A stretch of DNA of 64,000 nt from Ascaris suum (taxonomy: Eukaryota > Nematoda > Chromadorea > Rhabditida > Ascarididae): positions 1,136,501-1,200,500 of the forward strand of contig CM024177.1 of the NCBI GenBank assembly GCA_013433145.1, written 5' to 3'. Both the position numbers and the translations under genes were made by a program. The notes beneath the pieces were generated by a model. That model was not told the DNA's origin. It ran no database searches and was given only the letters and a program-made list of their open reading frames with translations. Positions 58,101 to 64,000 of this stretch are shown here, in pieces. How positions within the stretch are numbered: the stretch's first letter is position 1; each line of letters opens with the position of its first letter.

Positions 58101-61100
58101 TGCTGCAGCTGACAGTAAGATTCAAGCCGGCTTCTTTGTCTTGTGCACCCAATTCACTAAGCCTGTCAGATGCAACCGTCGCCACGCTCAATGAAATCAA
58201 GAGTTATTGCTTGCAGATGTTGATTGGCTTGAATCCTCGTCTCATCTGATGCTGTTTCGTAAATTTGCCTATGAGAATACCTGTCTCGGTGTAAAGATTG
58301 AATAAGTTTAAGGAGATTGTATGGTCGCCTATTTTCTCGTTTCCTATCTCTCTGTTGTTTTTGCAGCGTAGTTTAATAATATTCTCGTGGATAATTATTT
58401 AAAGTGCGAGAGGAGAAGAGAAATTGGTAATTTTCTCAGGTCTTCATTTTGCATTTTTTTTTTTTTGCATAGCAAAATCGCATTCAATTCTTCCCAGTTG
58501 CTCTGGAATTCTGTCTGATATCTGGAAAGGTTTGTAAATCGGTGCATTATCGCCTTCTATAAACTTAGCTTGTGGCTTTGAGGATATACATTTTAATTTC
58601 ATCTTTCATCGTCACTCCATCCAGTAGCTTCACAACGAAGTTTCGGCCGGTGCTAGGGAATGAGAAAGGCGAACGTCCTTTCATCGAGATGAGATTGAGT
58701 CCATTTGTTTGTATTTGCTTAGCGAATCGGAGGCAGGATCCCTCTACTAGCTATTTCTTCCAAATGGCGACATATCACTATCTGTACTGATTAGCGAAGA
58801 CCATCGTGTGCTCCACAAGACGAAAATGTTATTCTCGTACTTCACAAAATTTACCGAGAACGTTAGGCTCTTCGTTGTTGTATGTGGATTCTATCATTGT
58901 TTTATCTACCTTGGATCGAAAGTCATTCTTGAATTTTCCTTCGTCGAACGACACAGTATTTCAATAATTTCATTTACTGCGTTATATGGCATGCGTTTCA
59001 TATATCTCTTTGAAAACATGCAGTACAAATTTAAAAATATATATATCTGCAAATGCGCTTTGATGCCATTAATTGTTGAGGTACGTTTCATTATTCGAAT
59101 TTTTTTTCATCACATATTCCCAAACGCCATTTGCTGCTTCTACAGAAATTTGATTTAAAAGGACTGTCGAATGAACACTGAAAGGAAATGAAAATCGCTT
59201 TTCATTTTCGGAACTGCATTTGTCGTAATATGGCAGCTCGCTGAATGTTTAGAGTAAAATAGATATATCGGTGATAAATTTTTCGAACGTATTAAAGCGT
59301 ATCGGAGTGTACCATCGGGGATGTTGACTCTTCAGAACTGCTGTGGTTTTTAGATCTTTCGTTGAGTATTCCGACGAGAGGAGCAGCTGGAGCGGATTGC
59401 AGCTGCAAAGGATGACGACGACCAGGTATGTCTTTTTTAACGTCCTATCCATGTGCTTGAATAATAGGCGGTAGTTTTGCCCTTGTTGTTATTGAACTGT
59501 GATGAGTTTTCAAAGGTTATGCTATGATGTCCTTGGGCAATTAAATTGCACTGTATATTATCAATGGACGTAGTAACAATCCTATTTGATTAATTCTTTC
59601 TTTCTTTTATCTATTAGATTGCAGACTGTACCAGGTATGGTCAGTCGTAATGAATTTCCGGTGAAATTTTGCCTTAATCTGCGGCAGTGATATAGTGCGC
59701 AATCATTTAGGGATTAAGATTGCGAGCTTAATGAAATATAATGTCATTGCAAACACGCAGTTAATGGTGCTGTTAAAGGCAAAAATCGAGGTGGCTATCA
59801 TTGTACTAGTATGCATTTCCTCATTGTTGGAGGAGTGCTGGGTGCCCGCCATTAGAATATTAGTCTCTTTATCAGCTTTCCTTTGAAATATTTGTCCTTT
59901 GTTAAGGATATGTCGGTTGCTAATGGTGGCTATTCGAGTGTTTGGCAATGGCCATGGTGGTTCGGACTAGGCTGGCTGCGTTCCGTGTACGCGTATCTTT
60001 TCGGTGGCTCCGTCTCGCTGATGGATGCTCTTAGTGCATTCTTCTCTCCCGATGATTTGCGCGGCGAGAATATGTACTCTTGCGAGAAATGTTCCAAGTA
60101 AGATATTTTGTTACACAGTATGCTGTGTTGTAATTCGGAAAGATGCTGTCATATGAGGAAACCTGTTACTGGTTGATCCGATCTGAAGGAAGAAAAGTGC
60201 CTTCTTAAGTAATGCTTTTTTAATGAATTCTAAATAGAGGTTTGTTGGTTCTGCAGACGATTCGATTTCCCGACCCTGTATAATTATTGGTCCCCGTGAA
60301 AGAGGATGGTATCTCCCATATCAAAGAATAGAGCCTCCTGACAGAAGTCAAAAACGTTCTGTTGTGCAATTTTCACTAGCTAAAAAGCCACCCTTATTCT
60401 ACTCCCACTTATGAAGTAGGCACTCTCACGCATGCGGTGAGCGCTTCCAAGAAGCGATCTTTTTTAAGAAGTAGTTCTAAATCAGTTTCATCCAGTTTCA
60501 AGGAAGCGGTGAGTGGTCGGGGGGAGGTGGAAGGGGAAAACGTTTTCCATGATGATGCTGAAAGTTGAGGAAGGAGTTTTCCTCGTAACGCGCTATCTTC
60601 ACTCTTCTTCAGCCGTCCTCTAATCGCGATCAAGGATTCTAGCCAAATCGTTAGCATGTCGATACTTTGAAAGTGCGGAAGTCTCATACTGAAGCATCTT
60701 CGCTCGCCATATAATGTTTTAGGAGGAAATTTGTGTGTTGCGAAAGCGTTCGATACAAGCAAACATCAAAAAACGCTGATTCCACATCTATTCAATCAAA
60801 TCTTAGAAGCTTATCTTCTTTTTTAAATTGCCCCATCTCCAGCTGCCCTCTTCATACTGTGTAACCCGCGATTTTCCTTTCATCATTTATTATTTCTTGG
60901 TGAATCGTTTTCTTTCTTGTTTGTTGAGGGGATAGACCCACTCGTTCCAAAGTAAGATGTGTTGAGATGTTGAATAAATAAGCAGTCTTGTATTTGCAGC
61001 AAGCCTCACCATAGCCCAAGGTGGAAAGGTGGGACGAAATAAGTGGCCAAGGTTGAGCGAATGAGTCGCTTTCTTTTGCTGTTAAGGAGATTTATTTGTT

Positions 61101-63656
61101 TGGTTTTTTTACTGGCAAATGCACGTAAGGGAATGAAATGTGGTGGGTGATCTTTGGTCTCAATTGAGTTTGAAGTTGTTATAAAACGTAAATGTATACT
61201 TGCGAGCATCACATTGCTTCTTGGTCCTACCACTTAAGTGACTCTCTGTAGTAATCTTTTTTTATGTCTTGAAGTATGTGGAAAGACCTGCGAAATTGGC
61301 CGCATAGATGGTGAATGGAGCATGCGCCCCGATCATATAAATAGCTAATTCGCATTTGCCATTCTGTCTCATCCCACCACACCGTATTAGGTCGTCGTTT
61401 ATCTGTATGTATGCATCCATCTTAGAACGCTTTAATCTTTCATATAATAAGATTCAGTAATTAGTTATTGGGACGAGCGAAACTATGGATGAACGCGGAA
61501 AGACGTTTCTTTTTTATCCTCTTTTTGCGTTGCGATATCGATAGAGTGAAATGAAAATTGCAGGTTGAGGAATGGTGTGAAGATGTGTAAAATAACACAA
61601 TTGCCCAAATATTGTGTATCCATCTGAAACGATTTAGACATGACGCATCATACTCGAGCAAGGTAATTGTTTCGTTAACCTCGATTGCTAAGAGCAAGGT
61701 AATTGCTTCGTTTAACCTTGATTGCTGAGAGCAAGTTAATTATTTCATAAACCTTGATTGTTAAAAACAAGCACTTGTTTCGTAAACCTTGATTGTTAAG
61801 ATCTTGTTTGCCATGGAATCTGCCTTCGCGGGTAGTGCATATTCCCGAAACTCATATAAGCTCATGAAGTTTCTCTTTATTTGTCTAAGGAAATATAAGG
61901 AAGACCCATATGGTAGTAAAATGAGCGGAATGAACGAAGAATCGATTTTGATGAGGTGACACTATGCGTGACACTTTCGTTTTCTAACTATCAAAAGCCA
62001 TCATAGAGAGTCGTTTTATCTTTTATGAATACATCAACGCCCGCTTCCGCTATTTATGGCTTTAGGTTGTTTAATTTACAGAACGGATATTATAAAGGAT
62101 AGAATAGATTGCAGTTTAGAGAGCAATTCGATTAGAGGAGTAGTTAAAGCCTCCAGGAAAAATCATACGCGTGTTATCGGTTTCTGATTGTTTTTTTCAA
62201 ATGTTTTTTAGAATTTTATGGCGAAGTCACAATTTTGCTCTGTGATACGGAGTTCTATTAATGAAGGTAAACTTCCCATATTTTCCGATAAAGGTTTTTT
62301 TAAAGCAGATCACGAGGCATAGATCCAGGTCTTGTGGCACAAACGCATATTCTCGCATCAGGTGGATATCAGACAAGCGATATCTTACGTTGTCATAAAT
62401 ACCTACTACATTCTTATTCAGTTGACAGCCCTTAAGTTGTTATTTGTGCATATTTCATCTTAGTGGCCCCTGGCGATTTCGGTCGACACGAGAGAGAATG
62501 CTGGTCGATAAATAGCTAATATGATGAATAAGTTGCAGGTGAGCACAAGTGTGACTTTTCCGGTATGTGATTTGGACCTTTCGCCGTTTGTGACTCAATC
62601 GGTGAGAACCCAAGAGAAGAAGACGCTTTACGACCTGTGTGCGTTCGTCGTCAGTCATCAGGGAAGCACGGCTGACAGTAATATTTTTCTTTTACTTTTT
62701 TTTGTCACTCGTCAGTTTGTTGAAAGAAACAGTGCATTAGGCATCTCTACTTGTTTCCGCTTGCAAATTGCAATATCGTGCAGGTAAATGCAGGTAAAAT
62801 TTGGAGTTGTTGAATTAGTTTGTGCGTAATTACTGATGGACAGGTAGTATGGATAGTGCAAATATCTCACTTACATGGTGTATCGGACAGGTGTTTTTCT
62901 GGAACATTGGAAGAAAAGGAGTATTGTCAGTTATATTGGAAGGGTTATTCTAAGGATTTGATGTATATTAACGGTGAAGCGACAAATGTCTAGACGCTTT
63001 TTCCCTTCTCTCCCTTCCCCCCTCTCCCCTTCCTTTCCGTTCCTTCCTCTCCCCCTTCTCTCCCATTACCCTCCCCCCCCCCCCCCCAAAAAAAAATAGT
63101 TGAGCACAAAGTGCACAGAACATTTGCCAGTCCGTCGTACGTGTTGTTGTTGCTGATATCTTAGCAGTTCAGTGGTAAGCAGATGTCCTTTTTTGGCGTT
63201 TTATTGTAACATAAATATAGATGGAATTCGTCACAGGTGGGCATTATTTGGCATATTGCCGCAATGAAGTGGACAATAATTGGTATGAATTCGACGATAC
63301 GATAGTGACGCGGCTGGAAGTGGCCGATGTCATGGGAAAGAGGCTTATGTTCTATTCTATCAGAGACGAGGCAGTGATGACATGGAGAGGGTACGCGAGA
63401 GAGTGAGACAATTGCTTGAAAGGGAAGAAGCCATCGCAACAAGGTACAAACATTCTTTCTTTTTTTTTTTTGCGTAGTTATCTTCTCTTGCATTTTTATG
63501 AAACTCTTTAGGTGCGATGTTTATGTTTTGCTGGAGAATGATGGACTTTATGAAAGGGGAGGAATTTCTTGATTGCGTAAAGCAGCCATATGAATCGGTG
63601 CGCCAGGCAGAGTGTCAGATCCCGCACGTGTTCAGCATGCTCAAATAAGCCTGGAA
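46058..63656 (+). CDS. Ubiquitin carboxyl-terminal hydrolase of the USP20/USP33 type, 3' end beyond the window
   Basis: A cysteine protease that removes ubiquitin from proteins. USP20/33 family members have an N-terminal ZnF-UBP domain, a USP core and DUSP domains. Exons: 46058-46146 and 46736-46846 (ZnF-UBP), 49094-49200, 50343-50610 (Cys box), 50875-50959, 51994-52111 (QQD box), 53625-53869 and 54441-54614 (Ser-rich linker), 55618-55744 (first CxxC), 59907-60097 (second CxxC), 61564-61662 (HLKRF), 62539-62677, 63237-63443 (His box), and perhaps 63512-63656. [51 protein letters not shown] and [10 protein letters not shown] match the subfamily closely. Catalytic Cys codon 50404-50406, His codon 63242-63244. 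The family has an insert between QQD and the first CxxC, as seen here. At least nine single-base frame breaks occur, yet splice sites and signature residues are intact. Confidence 0.88.
46736..46846 (+). CDS. USP exon: second part of a ZnF-UBP domain
   Basis: A 111-base exon in phase 0 at both ends. It starts KHESHC and ends [19 protein letters not shown] and RTP. The spaced His residues and WCxxCxxEV are the diagnostic tail of ZnF-UBP. In the middle the frame contains stops, and the neighbouring frame reads LNEFERD, so two compensating shifts are likely. Acceptor TTTGCAG, donor GTAAGT. Confidence 0.58.
46847..49093 (+). other. USP intron region with no certain exon
   Basis: About 2.2 kb between the ZnF-UBP exon and the acidic linker exon. 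Apart from the tentative exon at 47252 I see only homopolymer tracts and short chance frames. A G-rich tract lies at 48765-48800. Confidence 0.55.
47252..47375 (+). CDS. Tentative exon between ZnF-UBP and the USP core
   Basis: After the acceptor CATTCCAG one frame reads [20 protein letters not shown], then [19 protein letters not shown] before a stop. Its phase does not fit the neighbours unless another base is wrong, and a minus-strand frame is also open here. Included only as a possibility. Confidence 0.2.
49094..49200 (+). CDS. USP exon: acidic linker before the catalytic core
   Basis: Acceptor GATTACAG, then 35 codons open ([18 protein letters not shown], then [17 protein letters not shown]) and the donor GTAACG after two bases (CG). 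Those two bases plus the A of the next exon make Arg, so the phase agrees with the Cys-box exon. An acidic stretch just before the core is also present in USP20/33. Confidence 0.6.
50343..50610 (+). CDS. USP exon: Cys box with catalytic cysteine
   Basis: Reads [20 protein letters not shown] and [12 protein letters not shown], the first signature of USP proteases; the nucleophile is the Cys of NTCY. Further on an extra base near 50526-50545 shifts the frame to [20 protein letters not shown] and ISCLR, ending with two bases before the donor GTATGG. Upstream the acceptor CCTTTAG is used rather than the ATG at 50317, because it fits the phase of the previous exon. Confidence 0.88.
50745..50818. 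repeat. (AT)n microsatellite in a USP intron
   Basis: A short TA tract between the Cys-box exon and the next small exon. Confidence 0.92.
50875..50959 (+). CDS. USP exon: segment between Cys box and QQD box
   Basis: After the acceptor GTGTAG it reads [20 protein letters not shown] and TDLSRLL, where the family has the segment that leads to the FRG(Y/W)xQQD motif. It enters in the right phase. It has no GT exactly at its end (CTG then TTGGAA), so one G is probably missing at the donor. Assigned by position and phase. Confidence 0.42.
51994..52111 (+). CDS. USP exon: QQD box
   Basis: Reads [10 protein letters not shown], then (one G missing near 52022-52024) [19 protein letters not shown], then (one T extra near 52083) RELRQPVFS, ending in phase 0 before GTTAGT. 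The QQDSQEF segment is the second USP signature. Acceptor CTATTTTAG. Confidence 0.85.
52112..53624 (+). other. USP intron, no gene seen
   Basis: About 1.5 kb of AT-rich sequence with a short TATATA tract at 53058. Nothing supported. Confidence 0.7.
53625..53869 (+). CDS. USP exon: serine-rich insert, part 1
   Basis: Acceptor GATTTCAG, donor GTTCGT. The second half is clear and open: [20 protein letters not shown], then [19 protein letters not shown]. One base is missing if both phases hold; the first half cannot be read with certainty. Low-complexity inserts at this place vary widely among USP20/33 proteins and may carry phosphorylation sites. Confidence 0.58.
54441..54614 (+). CDS. USP exon: serine-rich insert, part 2
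   Basis: Exactly 58 codons in phase 0, open throughout: [20 protein letters not shown], then [20 protein letters not shown] and [13 protein letters not shown]. Acceptor CTTTATAG, donor GTTCGT (the same unusual donor as the previous exon). Polar, probably disordered. Confidence 0.65.
54615..55617 (+). other. USP intron, no gene seen
   Basis: About 1 kb. Contains the near-duplicate CTATCTACTAGCGT/CTATCTGCTAGCGT at 54991 and 55031. No exon supported. Confidence 0.7.
55618..55744 (+). CDS. USP exon: first CxxC of the zinc ribbon
   Basis: Reads [18 protein letters not shown], then (one base missing near 55688-55691) [18 protein letters not shown], matching the family's YRSxISDIFDG ... QCLTCxxVS ... 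ETFQ. A further base seems missing near 55630-55640. 127 bases plus two gives a multiple of three, as the phases require. Acceptor ATTACAG, donor GTTGTT. Confidence 0.8.
55745..59906 (+). other. 4.2-kb USP intron with minisatellite and a coding-like patch
   Basis: The exons on both sides join directly (ETFQ to DMSV), so this is an intron. It holds the G-rich minisatellite at 56745-57850. A GC-richer stretch at about 56220-56680 has several overlapping open frames on the plus strand, one starting [20 protein letters not shown]. It has no clear splice sites and is probably not part of this gene. Confidence 0.7.
56745..57850. repeat. G-rich minisatellite, about 25 diverged copies
   Basis: The repeat unit is about 38 bases, close to TAATGCTTTGCCCAAAATTT followed by ATAGACGTGA and a run of 5-9 G. 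Copies vary in length, with partial units and variable G runs. It lies in the large USP intron. The minus strand reads as repeats with CTATAAA and CCCCC. Frames across it are chance. Confidence 0.95.
59907..60097 (+). CDS. USP exon: second CxxC of the zinc ribbon
   Basis: Starts [20 protein letters not shown], taking the place of the family's DLSLPI after ETFQ, then [20 protein letters not shown] and [23 protein letters not shown]. The frame is intact for 63 codons and two bases. The acceptor GTTAAG is less common, as in collagen exon 5. Donor GTAAGA; the two bases plus G make Lys. Confidence 0.88.
60098..61563 (+). other. USP intron, no gene seen
   Basis: About 1.5 kb. The flanking exons join directly (SCEKCSK-LRNGVK), so open frames inside, on either strand, are not part of the gene. 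Confidence 0.75.
61564..61662 (+). CDS. USP exon: HLKRF block
   Basis: Reads [19 protein letters not shown], then after a shift near 61620 [14 protein letters not shown], ending in phase 0. The length is one base short for the phases. The donor GTAATT lies inside the first unit of a 36-base tandem repeat. Acceptor ATTGCAG. Confidence 0.85.
61656..61803. repeat. Tandem repeat of 36-37 bases, four copies, starting in the exon end
   Basis: Copies start at 61656, 61692, 61729 and about 61764. The unit is GAGCAAGGTAATTGTTTCG followed by TTAACCTTGATTGCTAA. The first copy contains the last seven bases of the HLKRF exon and its donor, so the second copy repeats AG/GTAATT exactly at 61699. Divergence rises from copy 1 to copy 4. 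Confidence 0.9.
62539..62677 (+). CDS. USP exon: segment before the His box
   Basis: Intact frame: [20 protein letters not shown], then [20 protein letters not shown] and QGSTAD, ending with one base. YDL...V.H.G is the approach to the His box. Acceptor GTTGCAG, donor GTAATA. Confidence 0.88.
63237..63443 (+). CDS. USP exon: His box and end of the catalytic core
   Basis: The acceptor TCACAG gives [20 protein letters not shown] and DD across the junction: His 63242-63244 and the WYEFDD motif complete the active site. It then reads [20 protein letters not shown], and after one missing base near 63385 [20 protein letters not shown]. An upstream acceptor AAATATAG at 63220 would break the frame, so I prefer TCACAG. 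Confidence 0.88.
63512..63656 (+). CDS. Possible following USP exon, start of a DUSP region
   Basis: Acceptor CTTTAG and donor GTAGGT frame a stretch in which one frame reads [23 protein letters not shown]20/33 proteins continue into DUSP domains here. The match is weak. Confidence 0.3.
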
Positions 63657-64000
63657 GTAGGTGGCGATGAATTTTGCACAACTATATATTACCATGATTT
63701 CTAAAGAAACGGAAGTGGCGCACAACTATTTCTTCATATTCGCAATCGTTTTGCATATATTCTCCTTCTGCACCATTGTGGAGGGGGAGAGGGGTGAATT
63801 TGCTGTTATTTCTATTGTTGGATCGGACGTAGAAGCAGATTTCCTTCTCAAAGGTTCCGATGTTATTTATGATATGTGCAAGAGAAATAGAGAAAAATGG
63901 GGAGGGGGGGGGGGAGGGTATGTTCTCCGCAGACAAACGATATCATGAGTTTTTGGAGCAAATATTTCTTATTTTCCTTTTCTTGTCGATCCTTGCAAAA
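63657..64000 (+). other. Right edge, probably a USP intron
   Basis: An open frame of 95 codons crosses this stretch but ends in a G-run artefact, and it has no similarity I recognise. A minus-strand frame overlaps it. I treat it as non-coding. Confidence 0.4.

Noticed and set aside
60409..60762. A 117-codon minus-strand open frame
   Set aside because: It lies in an intron whose flanking exons join directly. Without homology I treat it as chance.

Overview
The window looks like nuclear DNA of a nematode. The evidence is a type IV collagen gene whose layout matches the alpha-2(IV) genes of nematodes (C. elegans let-2 and its Ascaris counterpart): many small G-X-Y exons, and a pair of look-alike exons at the place where those genes use mutually exclusive splicing. 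The DNA is AT-rich and full of (AT)n and long poly-G/poly-C tracts. I cannot name the genus. All gene structures were worked out by hand from splice sites, reading phase and protein patterns; no transcripts or database searches were available.

Region 1 (1-20,229, minus strand): an alpha-2(IV) collagen gene. I can place 22 exons, from the signal peptide (exons 1 and 2, about 20.2 and 19.9 kb) and the cysteine-rich 7S exon (11.8 kb) through most of the triple helix. The C-terminal part, including the NC1 domain, lies beyond the left edge. Every exon junction keeps phase. Three exons each lack one base in a CCC run, which looks like sequence error. Intron 2 is about 8 kb and mostly AT-rich repeat DNA.

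Region 2 (20.3-32.4 kb): the collagen promoter side and a long AT-rich intergenic stretch with microsatellites, a G-rich tract near 30.07 kb, a long hairpin near 22.9 kb, and one possible last exon near 30.3-30.5 kb.

Region 3 (32,453-37,981, plus strand): a six-exon RBMX2 (Ist3/Snu17-like) gene, a splicing factor with one RRM and a charged tail. All exon phases agree, but several exons contain single-base shifts.

Region 4 (38-45 kb): no gene I can assign. A few isolated, splice-flanked open stretches are listed as tentative.

Region 5 (about 45.1 or 46.1 kb to the right edge, plus strand): a large ubiquitin-specific protease of the USP20/USP33 type. I can place ZnF-UBP pieces, the Cys box, the QQD box, both CxxC zinc-ribbon pairs, the HLKRF block and the His box. 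The gene runs past the right edge. A 4.2-kb intron carries a 1.1-kb G-rich minisatellite. A 36-bp tandem repeat duplicates one of its 5' splice sites. The USP and RBMX2 exons carry many single-base frame breaks while splice sites and signature residues are intact, so I read them as active genes in indel-rich sequence rather than as decayed copies, though this is not proven.

The three recognised genes are functionally unrelated: a basement-membrane structural protein, a spliceosome factor and a deubiquitinase. I found no new multi-gene system. The most interesting points are the mutually exclusive collagen exon pair, the repeat that copies a splice donor, and the pattern of frame breaks.
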